In this document: positions 20,846 to 31,842 of the stretch, one piece after another
How the letters are laid out: each line of letters opens with the position of its first letter
How positions within the stretch are numbered: position 1 is the stretch's first letter
Source of the DNA: Schizophyllum amplum
Lineage: Eukaryota; Basidiomycota; Agaricomycetes; Agaricales; Schizophyllaceae
Length of the DNA: 64,000 bases
Reading direction: 5' to 3'
Assembly: GCA_007026445.1 (NCBI GenBank)
Contig: VDMD01000031.1
Location: 62,001 to 126,000 of the forward strand
Notes under the pieces: model-generated
The model's database searches: none
The model's input: the letters and a program-made list of their open reading frames with translations, nothing else
Told to the model about the DNA's origin: nothing
Position numbers and translations under genes: made by a program

Positions 20846-22290
20846 ATGCTCCTTCCCTCTTATCCTCGGCGACACTCCTCGCAGCAGGCGCGCTTGCGCA
20901 CTCTGAGCCTAAGACGCCCGCGGAGGTGGAGAGACTAAGGGCGCTGCAGGCAGCGGCATATCATGTGCGTCCCTTTGATATCGAGGGGGCTTCCCAGATT
21001 GACTTTCGGCTCCAGTGCTCCCCTGAGGTCGCGGAATTCACGCAACAACGGCAGAGGGGATGGGGGCAGCAGCTGTTGTACGGTGTCGGCACGCAACTAC
21101 CGGGCTACGAGGATCTCTTCGCGCCCTCCCTAGACGGCTCGGATCCAGACGATGAAATCATGTTGGCCTGCTCTCCCGTCCCGCATCAGACGAAGATTCA
21201 GAACAACACCTGCGTTCTCGGTGCGTCCCCCTCACACATGATGATCCCGCTCGCGCACTCACCCCGCTCCTAGCGCCCGAAGTGACGGAAGGCCCGTACT
21301 ATCACACTGTCGGCCACCCTGTCCGGCAGAACATCGCCGAGCTGCAGGGCGGTTTGCTTACCGTGCGCGTCATCCTCTTTTCCATCCATCTTTCTCGTTC
21401 TAACATTGTCTTTGCAACAAGTTCCTCGACATCGGTGTCATTGACGTCGAGACATGCCGCCCCCTACCCAACGTTCTTGTCGACATATGGCACGCAAATG
21501 CCACTGGTCATTACGCCGGACACCCCTTACCTCGCGCGGACCTCATCAACGAGCTGCCGCAAGTTGGCGGCAAGCGCGCCGGGCTGCTAACAGCGTTCCC
21601 GCGCACCAATGACGAGGAGACGTGGCTTCGCGGCGCCTGGGTACCGATGCGAATGGTGTAGCCAAGTTCACGACGATCTTCCCTGGGTACTACACCGGGC
21701 GCGCAGTTCACGTGCATAGTGAGTAATCCTGTATCGGGACTGGCGCCAATGACTGAATTGATTTCCTTATCTTTCAGCGAAGGTCTTCACTGACTGGAGC
21801 ATATTGCCGAACGGCTCGTTCACCGCGGGACGGCTCTCTCACACCGGGCAGTTCTTCTTCGAAGACGATATTACGACAGAGGTCACGGACAAGGTGCGTA
21901 GCGCGCAACCAGCCCAACTTGTGCTTGCCTGACCATACCCATGTCATAGATGCACCCTTACACGCAGAACCCGATCGCCCAGACTCGGGGACGTACGCGC
22001 AACTGGAGGGACTCGCTCAACATCTTCGAGGACTCGCACGGTCCCGAAGGCAACTACAACCCTATTTTCGACATGCATCTACTCGGCGGTGTCCTTAACC
22101 AGGGTCTGGTGGGATTTATTACGATGGTGAGTTCATCATGGACGAGATTCTTTCCGTCGATTAGTTCCATTCGTCGATGTTCTGTCAAGTTTCCGATGGA
22201 CTTTTGCCATCCCTTCCGACGAACTGACTGCTGAATATTCATCAGGGCCTCAACGTCAGCGCATCTTACGACAACTTCTTGAAGCCCTAG
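20846..22290 (+). CDS. Secreted intradiol ring-cleavage dioxygenase (two frame breaks)
   Basis: Non-haem Fe(III) enzyme that cleaves catechol-type rings between the hydroxyls. A signal peptide (MLLP...LLSSATLLAAGALA) appears once one C is added to CCC at 20855-20857. Then come PAEVERLRALQAAAYHV, PEVTEGPYYHTVGHPVRQNI with the first ligand Tyr, DVETCRPLPNVLVDIWHANATGHYAG, FTTIFPGYYTGRAVHVH with the second Tyr and both His ligands, and FEDDITTEVTDKMHPYTQNP. The end is GLVGFITMGLNVSASYDNFLKP. The fold is that of protocatechuate 3,4-dioxygenase beta; secreted forms are common in wood-decay fungi. A second break is at GGG 21639-21641, where adding one G restores WGTDANGVAKF. Six short introns otherwise join in phase. 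All four ligands are present, so error or very recent decay is likely. Confidence 0.85.
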
Positions 22291-23071
22291 ATGTCTGTTG
22301 TCGGATGATATGGATGATGTAGAGCCATGAGAGAAGCGCAGTGTGCGTTTTTACCAGAAGATTTCATGACATGCTAGCCGTCACTACGAGAATTGCAAGC
22401 ACATTACGATTCATTCAACTGTATCCAGAAAGGAACAACTACGCACCATAATTTAGAGTCTGGACGGATACGATAATCTGCTGAGCGCTGACCAGATTAT
22501 TGTTGAGAACCTGGTCGTCGGCAGTCGCCGGCCCAGGGCCGACCCCACACATCACGCGTCATGCGTCACATCAGCACGGACAAGCCGGTCGGCCGGATGG
22601 GCTCTTTATAGGTGTTACGTGCTAGGCCAGGCTCTAGAGTCAAATAAAGGTTGTAGGCTGTACAAAGCGCTGTACGCGCGCCATATAACTTTTTTTTCAA
22701 ATTTTTTGCGCCCTCGAAGCACGATATTCGCGCTGAAGAGCCTCCCGGAAACGCCGAACGCGCCCGTGATGTGACGCGTCTTCGGACTTTCGGCGGAACC
22801 GGCGATTACCGACGAGCAACATCTCGACAGTAATCCGGTCAGCGCTCAGCGGATTACTGTATCCGTCCAGACTCTTATGTGGAAAATGAATACATCGCAG
22901 CAATCAGTTCACAAGCCAGCCCATCGGTGCCAAGGCTATTTGAAGATAGAGCCTCTGACAATTGAAGATCATCGGGAACAGCATCAGTCACCTCGCAAAG
23001 CACCTCTCAACGTTCCAAAATGGCGTTGCACAAATAAATAGATGATATAAAGGTCGTATCGTGAAGCTCCC
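22291..23071. other. Convergent intergenic interval carrying a MITE
   Basis: The 3' ends of the dioxygenase (+) and lactonase-1 (-) genes face each other. The middle (22453-22877) is a small inverted-repeat element. The remaining flanks hold nothing that I recognise. Confidence 0.6.
22456..22874. mobile_element. 419-bp MITE, PIF/Harbinger-like (TTA target duplication)
   Basis: The two ends are inverted copies of each other. The left begins GAGTCTGGACGGATAC and the right ends with its reverse complement. The match extends about 75 bases, with 16 identical bases at the tip and then roughly 12 mismatches, mostly C/T or A/G. The element is flanked by TTA on both sides (22453-22455 and 22875-22877), the three-base duplication typical of PIF/Harbinger elements. 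No transposase is encoded, so it is non-autonomous. It sits between two convergent genes. The boundaries are visible directly; the superfamily is inferred from the duplication. Confidence 0.75.
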
Positions 23072-24478
23072 TCAAGCGACGATGACGAAGCTCGTGGCCG
23101 TCGCAATGTCGGTGTTGCGTGCAATCTCCTTCAGGCTCGCACCGCCGTCCGTGCGCTCGTACACAACAACACCGCCCGCGACGTTACCGCCCGCAACGAT
23201 GTACGCGTCCGTGCCGCTCGCCGTGCTGCCCATCGCCATACCACGGATCTGCTGCAGCCCAGTCGGGATCTGCGCAACGAGCTCGAGGCTGGCGTCCTGG
23301 CGGCGCGACTTGACCATGCGGTGACGGAAGTCGAATGACGCGCGGCGCTCGGCAGCGTTGCTCTGAGTCGGGGCCGCCGAGGACGCAGCGGACGCCGAGC
23401 CAGAGGGCGAGGCGTCGCTGAAGGGGAAGCGGAAGATCGCGATCGTGTCACCCGGGTTGGTCGGGTCCGCGACGGTGCCGATGTTGCGGTTGCTGACGTA
23501 GATGAGGGGCTCGGGGAACGCGTCGGTCGGCTCGGAGATGATGAGCTCGGCAGCAGCGAAGGAGGAGCCCTCCTGAATGTTCTCGGTCGGGACGACGCTC
23601 ACGTTTGCGATGAGCGGCGACGAGGTCTCGGTCGCGTCGGGGATGTACTGCGCCGTCAAGTAGGAGTTCAGCTCGTGAACGGTGAACAGGACGTCATCTA
23701 CTGCAAGTCAGATATGGACCAGCACGTCTGGAAAAGGACGTACCGTAGATGGCAATGTGCCGCGGGCCCGAGCCCTTGTCGTGGTCAATGCGGCCCCAGC
23801 GCTCGTAGGTGCCGTTGTCGCTACGCTTGAGGCGCCAGATGGTGTCGGCACCCTATTCACAGCGTTAGTCTCGTTTCACAATATGTAGTAGAACCCGAAA
23901 CGCACCAAATCAGCGACGAACACCTCGTCGCCGTACTCCAGGGCCATATGCGGGTGGTTCGTGATACCCTCGTCCGTCGGCATCGCGATGGTGTACGCGG
24001 CGTCAGCATCGAACTTCGAGGCATCATCGGCGTCCGTGGGCGCGAAGACCACGATGTTGTCGCCGTACTGCGCAATCATGAGCCTTAGAAATATGTAGTC
24101 ATGATGGGCTTGAGACGCACGTTGGGACCGACAACCTCGCCCGTCGACAGGATCGTGGTGAACGCGGGGCCGTTGCCCTGGGTCGAGATGGTGTCGGTGG
24201 AGACTACGGAGCCATCCTCAGCAATCTTGAACGCCTCCAGCGAGCCGACGGGGGAGATCTCGTTCGTCGCACTGACCAGCTGTCAGCAAATAGATCAAAG
24301 AGTGCGCTGACAAAACGCACTAGAGGATGGTGGGGTCCGTCGGGTTGAGCGCGAGCCACGAAGGAGAGTTGTTAGAGGGGCTCGTAGTGCTGAGCGTAAG
24401 AGAGGCCGCCTCCGAGTCGAAGAGGTACGTGGCGATGGACGACGTGTAGCCGCCGGCGAGGATCTTGAAGCTGACCAT
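23072..24478 (-). CDS. Lactonase-type seven-bladed beta-propeller protein, copy 1
   Basis: Starts MVSFKILAGGYTSSIATYLF at 24478. Repeated propeller landmarks are SPSWLALNPTDPTIL, SATNEISPVGSLEAFKI, NGPAFTTILSTGEVVG, NYGDNIVVFAP, HPHMALEYGDEVFVADLG, GSGPRHIAIYDDVLFTVHEL, DAFPEPLIYVSNRN and IPTGLQQIRGMAMGS, ending ATATSFVIVA. The pattern (YVSNRN, GPRHI, NEI) is that of the 6-phosphogluconolactonase/carboxymuconate-cyclase superfamily (lactonase, PF10282-type). No signal peptide is visible, so it is probably cytosolic. Introns at about 23692-23745, 23854-23903, 24063-24118 and 24287-24323 join in phase. It is a clear tandem paralogue of the gene at 26086-27500. Substrate unknown; a role with the nearby dioxygenase is inferred from position. 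Confidence 0.75.
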
Positions 24479-24585
24479 GACGACAGACGGTGGCGGAGAG
24501 AGCGTAAAGAAGAAAGAGAGGGAGCTGGACCGTCCGGAGGGAAGAAAGAGAAGAAAAGTGATGCCGGTGATGGTTAGAGCACCGT

Positions 24586-24595
24586 CTTATAAAGG
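24586..24595 (-). promoter_or_regulatory. TATA-like element of lactonase copy 1
   Basis: On the minus strand the sequence reads CCTTTATAAG about 110 bases upstream of the ATG at 24478. Confidence 0.4.
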
Positions 24596-26085
24596 ATTTC
24601 ATAGTTCCCATTCACCGCACGAGCGCGTCCATCTTGTGATCGTGACAATTGGTGCGAAACAAAAGACGTCCCTTGGGCCTTTGCGTGCTCGCAGGCGGCT
24701 GGTGCCGCCGCAGACTTGTTGTCAGTGTCAGTCCTTGATGTCGCCCCTGCCAATCCTCCGGTCTGTCAAGGGTCTATTGCAGTCCCCATATCGCAGTCTG
24801 CGAGCCGTTAAAGGACTTCTATTGTGCGCTCTTACGCTGAACCTGGAAGCCGCGCCGGACTGACTCCAGACGTGTGACTTCCTGTCACTGCTTCAGCTTC
24901 GCCACCCACAAGGTCTGTCGCAGAGGGCGAGGGGGCATCGTCGCGGACGCGGCGCGGGCGCGTTGACGGCCGCATGGCTTGGAGGAAACAGGCGATCAGT
25001 GGCGAAATCGACATGTTGTCGGATCGGTCCGGCAGGCAAGCGAAATGGAAATTCCGCGCGGTGGACCCACAACTTCGTCTGCTCGGATCGACTGGTGGAG
25101 GAGTGAGCGTCAATACGGCGTTGTCAGATATATGGCAAGGACCTGCATTGGACCTGCACATTATACCCATCCCAAAAATTACTGTACGAAGGGCAGAGGC
25201 TTCCGTGACCCTGGCCGCATAATTCGAGCTTCGGAGGGCAAAAGCAGTTGCTTCCAAATTTATCGGCCACACCCGACTTTACTGCTGTCCGGGACCTGTT
25301 CACCGCATGCTCCCAGTCCGCCCTGCTATGATCCCAGTCCCTCGCCATATCTCAGCGGGAAGCTGGTGAGCGACGGCTCTTGCGAGCACTGCAGCTCCCC
25401 AGCAGTGGAGCGAGAACCGTGAGGCCCTCGGGGCATCGCTATATGTCCAAGGCTTTCGTTTGAGTGGCCGTCTACAGACAGTAGAGCGAAGCAAACATGG
25501 GAAAAGGAACATCGCGCGAGGATGCAGCAAAAACGGAGGAAAATGAGGCAAACAAACATACTCAAATAAAGTGCAACTTGCACCTCCTATTACTCCGTCG
25601 TATCTAGTGTCGTTCATTGGCTGCACGAGACACTGGCTACTCCGATTACAGTGAACATTAGTTCAGTCAATGCACAACTCCCCTGTCGTTTCGCGCAGCC
25701 TAAGTAGATGGTTTGAGGGTGGCACCTTCAATAGCACCGTGCCACAAACTCTCCGTCGCGGTCATAAGCAGCGCGCTCGCTGGCTGAGGAACAGCCACAC
25801 GTGTCCATGTATCTGCTGACTCCTGAGCCGCACGCTTCTGCTATGCATCCTCCCTCACGTAAGTAACAAATGGCAAAGTCGGATTGTATGGCTATCTCGA
25901 AGAATATTACTTATCCTTCTTTAATCCCTCAGGCTGCTTCTGTGAATGCCTCGTCTGTGAGTACATCGATAACAACATTATCAGTCTGTCAACCACATTC
26001 TTTTGTCGATCACACCACCTGTTCGACAACGAGACCGACCAGACCACGAGTACGGCAGCTGCCTGTCTGTGTAACAACCAAGCCA
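24596..26085. other. Gap between the tandem lactonases, nothing recognised
   Basis: The two paralogous genes are separated by about 1.6 kb. I looked for a third broken copy and for transposon ends and found none. Short open frames here have no propeller or other conserved motifs. Confidence 0.4.
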
Positions 26086-27500
26086 CTAATACGACAACCA
26101 CACGAAGCTCGTCAACGTAGCCACCTCCTGGTTGCTCGCCACCTCCTCGAAGTCCGTCCCGTTGTCGATGCGGCGGAAGACGATGGCGCCTGCGTCGCCG
26201 ACGACGCCTGCCGCGACCAGGTATTCCGCGCCATTGGGGCTGAACTCCATGCCTGTAACGCACTAGCGTCAGTTCGCCGGTTGGTAGTGGGAAACGAGGG
26301 TGGTTTCATGGTAGAGCAATGAAGGAGATGTAGAAGTAAACGCAATACGAAAGTGAAGTGAACGTCACACGCACCCCGAACCTGGTTGATCCCAGTGTAG
26401 AACTGCTTCACCAGCTGTAGCTCCTCGCCCTCCTCGCCCTTATTGACGTGCTCAAAGATAGCGACCGTGTCACCACGCGGGTCCGTCACGTTGCCAATGT
26501 TGCGGTTGGAGACGTAGATATACCTGCAAGGTCGTGCGTCAGCGTTCCTTTTTTGATAGCTTCCCCCGACCCCTCTACTCACGCAGTCGGGAACGCGTCC
26601 GTGGGCTCAGGGATGAGAATCTCTGCCGCGCCCCACGCCGACCCCTCGGGCGCGTCGTCGGGGATGATCGTTACATTCGAGACGATATCCGAGGTGCCGT
26701 TCGGTGCGGAGGGCATTTGCTGCACGGTGAGCGTCGACGCCAGTTCGTGCAAAGTGTACAGATAACCGTCTGTGAATATTGATCAGAGATGGCTATAGCA
26801 ATTCCGCATCAGCATGATCACGCACCATATACTGAGATGTGGCGCGGCCCGCTTCCTTCAGGTTGGTCAATCTGGCCTTGAATAGAGTAGTTGCCTGCGC
26901 TCTCCTGCTTGAGGCGCCAGATCACGTCTCCGCCCTACATGAGATGAGATGCGCTGCAATGAATAACAACTCGATCACAAGCACGGACCAAATCTGGAAT
27001 GAGCACTTCATCTCCGTACTCGTACGCCATGTGCGGATGGGAGATGTTGTTCAGAACGGGGAACGTGATGACAGGCGCCTCGTCCGCAAAGATCAGGTCT
27101 GCGCTGGCAGTCGGTATAATGCGTCCGGTGCCGCTGTTGTAGTTCATGACAGCGACCTCGCCCGTGCTCAGCCAGGTGCAGTACGCCGGGGCGTCGCCGC
27201 CTGACTCCACAGTATCGACCGCAGCACTCAGGCCACCGGTAGGGTACAGAGCGAACGACTGCAATCCGCCCTCGGTGTTCTCGTTCGTCGCGCTTTGCGT
27301 GAATCAGCATGGATCGGCGATGGACGATGACTGCAGACGTACTAGAGCACGTTAGTGTTGGTCGGATTCAAGCTGATCCAAGACGGATTCTGGCCAGACG
27401 GGTACGTGCTGCGAAGGACGAGGGATGCATTGTCCGGAGTGAAGGTGTACGACGCGATGAAGGCATCATAACCTCCGCCAAGGATAGTGAACGAGCTCAT
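26086..27500 (-). CDS. Lactonase-type seven-bladed beta-propeller protein, copy 2
   Basis: Starts MSSFTILGGGYDAFIASYTF at 27500. It continues NPSWISLNPTNTNVL, SATNENTEGGLQSFALYP, APAYCTWLSTGEVAVMNY, HPHMAYEYGDEVLIPDLG, GSGPRHISVYDGYLYTLHEL, DAFPTAYIYVSNRNIGNV, YTGINQVRGMEFSPNG and ends TLTSFVWLSY at 26086-26088. Blade motifs and intron places match copy 1, so they arose by tandem duplication, but the sequences have drifted considerably; the duplication is not recent. No signal peptide. A TATA box lies just upstream. Intact. Like copy 1 it belongs to the lactonase/muconate-cyclase propeller superfamily; the reaction cannot be told from the sequence. Confidence 0.75.
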
Positions 27501-27561
27501 GGCGACGGGGAGGGAGAAGGAAGGTGGTGGTCAAGATGCGTGGCGCGTGGTCTCTGGTTGC

Positions 27562-27569
27562 TTTATATA
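27562..27569 (-). promoter_or_regulatory. TATA box of lactonase copy 2
   Basis: On the minus strand TATATAAA lies about 62-69 bases upstream of the ATG at 27500. Confidence 0.5.
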
Positions 27570-28363
27570 CCCCGAAGAAGGGTCGTACCTCGGAACGATC
27601 AGCGGGCAGAACGTCATGCGTTCATGCGCGGCGCGCGCTACCGAAGCCACGGCCTCGGTGATGGGCGCATCGTGTTGCTCCACGGCGTCGAATACATCGA
27701 GGGCGGGTCGCCGCGGGTGTTGCAAGAGGCATTTCTTCGGCGAAGGCGGACGAAAAACATTTCATGCTCAGATGTCATTCGGCCGAGCGCCATGGTATGT
27801 AGTCGAATTCCAGCCACTGTGAATTTCGTGAATGCTTGTCGTAGGAGACGACGAGATAGATGAGAGAGGATGGTGATGGCGAGGACTCAAGGAATTAATG
27901 GCTTTGTTTATTCGTCCGTATTAGGAAGGTATTGTTTTTGCTCCAAACATTCACAAATCGCATCCTACTTCCCGCGTTGATCTCGCAGCCTTACTAATCT
28001 GTCTTGAGGCTGGACGCTTGAAGCTCGAAAGGTCCCGTACTCAAGCAAACTGTACACACTTACGAGTGCGTATAACTGCGTAAACGAGGGTCAATCGTGA
28101 GTCATCAGCACGGGATGCGGTCCAGGAATTACAATGAGGCTACAGCCATTCGCGGGTCGTGCGCCCTTGAAAGGCAGATTGAGAAGCCAGCTCACTGCGA
28201 CTGAGCTCAGTAGAAGCAGAGACCGCGCAATCGAATCTCATATACAGCTGCAGCCTGAACATTGGCACTGTTGTGGGAATCGATCATCGGGAGATTCGAA
28301 TTACGGCGAGGAGACTTACGACAGGCCGTTACCTGACTCCCATTGCAACCACGAGCTTCCAAG
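27570..28363. other. Divergent interval without the expected HyuA half
   Basis: This stretch separates lactonase copy 2 (-) from the oxoprolinase-B-like gene (+). No hydantoinase A/oxoprolinase N-terminal sequence is visible here in any frame. Nothing else is recognised. Confidence 0.45.
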
Positions 28364-30550
28364 ATGACAGTCATGGCCAGCGACAAGAAGGCGGACCCGA
28401 TTCTGCTCACTCTCTTCGCGAACCGATTCATGAGCGTCGCAGAGGCGATGGGCCGGTCACTGCAGCAGACCTCCATCAGTACCAACATCAAGGAGCGCCT
28501 CGATTTTTCCTGTGCACTCTTCGCACCTGATGGTGACCTCGTTGCAAACGCCCCCTTCATTCCCATCCATCTGGGTTCCATGAGCTTGTGAGTCGCACGC
28601 CTATGAGTGACCGCCGGTGTTATCTTACGCGCCACCAACCCCCCAGCGCCGTCAAATACCAGATGCAGCTGCACGGCAAAACTATCAAGGAGGGGGATGT
28701 GTTCATGACCAACTCTCCGCACGCTGGTGGCTCCCATCTGCCCGACATCACCATTATCACCCCCGTCTTCGACGCCCAGACGCACGAGATTATCTTCTTC
28801 ACTGCGTCCCGTGGCCACCATGCCGACATTGGGGGCATACTTCCCGGATCCATGCCTCCGACGTCCGTCACCATATTTGAGGAGGGCGCCGAGATCGAGA
28901 GCTTTAAGATCGTCGACGGAGGGGTGTTCGACCAGAAGGGCCTGCACGAGTACATGATCGACCAGCCTGCGCGCTACCCCGGCAGCTCTGGCTGCCGCAA
29001 CATCCGCGACGTGGAGAGCGATCTGAAGGCGGTGCGCAAGCCGTTTTGCATGCCTCCGATAGTGAGCTCACGCCCATGTAGCAAATAGCTGCCAACCACA
29101 AGGGCATACAGCTCATTCATGCCAGTGAGTCTAGCACGCGTTTTTCTGCGAAGCGAGCGCTCAGCCCTGCTCAGTTGTCGCCGACTACGGCCTCGCTACG
29201 GTCCAGGACTACATGTATCACATCCGCAACAACGCCGAGCAATCCGTCCGCACTCTCCTGCGCAGCGTGGCCGAGCGCATGGGCACCAACGAGCTCTCCG
29301 CGGTGGATTACCTCGACGATGGGTCACCGGTACGCATTGTTCTATTGGAATGTCACCCCTTGTTCATAGTTGTTCGCAGATTTGCCTCGCCGTGAAGATA
29401 GACCCTGTATCCGGCTCTGCGGTATTCGACTTCGCGGGCACGGGCTGCGAGGTACGCGGCAACCTTAATGCGCCCGTATCCGTCGTCCACTCCGCGATCA
29501 TCTACTGCATGCGCGCCATGCTAGACATGGAAATCCCGCTGAACGCTGGCTGCCTTGTGCCACTCGAGAGTGAGTGGCATAATCAAGGGATGCAGCGACT
29601 CAATCAAACGATTGGACTCAACAGTCAAGACCCCGTCCAAATCGCTGCTCGCGCCATCGCGCACGGCGGCAGTCTGCGGCGGGAACGTGCTCACGTCACA
29701 ACGTATTGTCGACGTGGTGCTCAAGGCCTTCCGCGCCTGCGCGGCGAGTCAGGGCTGCACGAAGTAAGTATTGCAGCCACTCTTTGGGCCACACGATCAA
29801 TCTGACACCGAAACCAGCAACCTTACCTTTGGCGCAGGCGGCAAGGATAAGGAAGGAAATGCGATTCCGGGCTGGGGCTACTACGAGGTGATTGATGCTC
29901 TCGTTGTTTTGTCCTGGTACTAACGCATGCTAAACAGACCATCGCCGGCGGTTCTGGCGCAGGTCCGGGCTGGCACGGCACCGACGGCATCCACACCCAC
30001 ATCACCAACACGCGCATCGGCGACATCGAGCTGCTCGAGCGGCGCTACCCCGTGCTCGTCCACCGCTTCGGTATGCGCGAGGGCTCGGCCGGCGTAGGCC
30101 ACTGGCATGGCGGCGAGGGTGTTGTGCGCGAGATTGAATTCTTGGAGTCGATGCAGGTGTCCATTCTATCCGAGGTGCGCACCGAAAATACGATGTCCTG
30201 CACATCATATTGAGCCTCCGCATCAGCGCCGTACTCGCGCGCCGTACGGCATGGAGGGCGGCGGACCTGGGGGCATGGGCCGTAACACGTGGGTCAAGTG
30301 CCTGCGCGCGGAGGACGGCGATGTCGTCGACCTCGCTGACGGCGACGACGGTCTGCGATACATCAACATTGGAGGCAAGGCCACCATACGCATGGGCAAA
30401 GGCGACCGGCTCGTCATCGAGACTCCTGGCGGAGGTGCTTGGGGCGCACCCGATCCGAACAGACCGAGTCTGAAAACGCATGTCCACTCGAAGGAGTGGG
30501 AGCCCAGGGGCTCGTTCGCAGATCGGGCAGCGGAGCAGGCGGCGTTCTGA
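28364..30550 (+). CDS. Stand-alone hydantoinase B/5-oxoprolinase C-terminal-half protein
   Basis: Eukaryotic 5-oxoprolinase (about 1,270 residues) is a fusion of HyuA-like ATPase and HyuB-like halves that opens the 5-oxoproline ring to glutamate. Here only the HyuB half is present. The start at 28364 gives [20 protein letters not shown], then [168 protein letters not shown] and [16 protein letters not shown], ending RAAEQAAF. All eight or so introns join in phase. The protein of about 560 residues is complete for a HyuB subunit. Without HyuA, ATP-dependent oxoprolinase activity is doubtful unless a partner exists elsewhere. Confidence 0.85.
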
Positions 30551-30807
30551 GGTGAAGGGGTTCACGTGGTAATCTTCGGAAAACGTGTATGTTGTCCTAC
30601 TAACAATACTGAATCTATCTATCAAGTAAATGCAGAGCTAACGGGGAATACCACAGCTTGATGACCCAACGCACAAAGCCTTCCTAATGGGGACATTGAT
30701 CACATGCACACTGAACAATGCCCCGTTTCTGAGACAACCTCTTCATTTTCTTTTCTTATCTGTTCTGTTCTCATCCTTCCCTCTTCCTACATCCATCGTC
30801 GTGCATC

Positions 30808-31758
30808 ATGGTCTCAGGCATCCCCGAGGAAATACTACGCGATGCGCTCGCTTGTGTCCTCGACTACCCCATGGACGCAGACCTCTACGACGTAACGTTC
30901 TGGGAAGACAAGGGAGCACGATGGAAGGCACAAGAGACTTTGCAGGTACCGGATCGTTGCCCACCTGCACTCGCGCTCGTTTGCAAATCCTGGCAGCGCA
31001 TCTGCACCCCTCTGCTCTACCGCTGCGTTCTCCTCCGCTCCAAAGCTCAGGTCGATGCCCTTGTGACGACAATCACCACTCTGCGCCCTGACAATGCCAC
31101 TCACATCCGACGTCTCCGTCTCGAGTGCAACACATGCAGCCGCAACGCTCGGAGTGTCCAAGGCTGCCATCCATCTTACTCATCTCCCTGCCACTCGAAA
31201 TACTCGCGTCCGACCACATTGAGGGATAGTCCGCGGGTTGCAGCTGCCTCATGTCAACCCCGAATTTCTTTTTCCCTGCACAGCGATTGTGGGAATAGCA
31301 ACAAGAGGCGTCAAAATCTTGTCAACGAGCTGGCCAAGGTGCTGCCTGCCTGCGTACGTTCATGCCACGAGTGGCGTATGGAAGAGTATGCCTTGAAGTC
31401 CATTGCACTTACACGTCTATCTAATAACCACCTGCAGGCGCGACATCGCGCATTCATTCATTCTGGGGCCCCTGCGCGGAACGGCTGTTCGACAGAAGTA
31501 TTGAGATGCGCGGTGCGTTTGTCCCATCATGGATACCGAGGCAGCAGGCGCGGCTTGAAGAACGGCATGGCACGCAGGAAAACGCCAAACGAGGCCAGAC
31601 TTGCACCTATCAGAATCTCTGCTTGTTCATCTTCTACGCTTTATACGCGTTGTACAACATATCCTGTAGTAGGACAGCAAATTATCAGTCCGGTCTGCTC
31701 ACGCTGCAGTATCGAACCTCAGGGCCGCCATCGTCCGAATTCCAAGCTGTGTACGTGA
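30808..31758 (+). pseudogene. F-box-like gene, frame-broken
   Basis: The first exon, MVSGIPEEILRDALACVLD to ALALVCKSWQRICTPLLYRC, then VVLLRSKAQ-like and HIRRLRLE, is the typical agaricomycete F-box/leucine-rich opening; such proteins select substrates for SCF ubiquitin ligases. After RRLRLE the expected continuation appears only in pieces in other frames (SKAAIHLTHL, LPLEILASDHIEG, GLQLPHVNPEF, then NLVNELAKVLPA). At least three frame changes and a stop interrupt it, and no conserved tail is seen beyond about 31440. This is more damage than in the -1-shifted genes upstream, so I take it as a decaying gene, although consensus errors could contribute. Confidence 0.5.
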
Positions 31759-31842
31759 CCAGCTCCTGGTCGGTGCTTCGAGACTCGAGTTTCGAATCGG
31801 AAATTCCATGACGGACAAATTTTTCACGCCGACGAAGAGGTA

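Noticed and set aside
22697..22903. Minus-strand open frame across the MITE
   Set aside because: It covers the terminal repeat and has no transposase motif.
27309..27863. Long plus-strand frame antisense to lactonase copy 2
   Set aside because: It is rich in Arg and Asp without conserved motifs, and the opposite strand encodes the supported gene.
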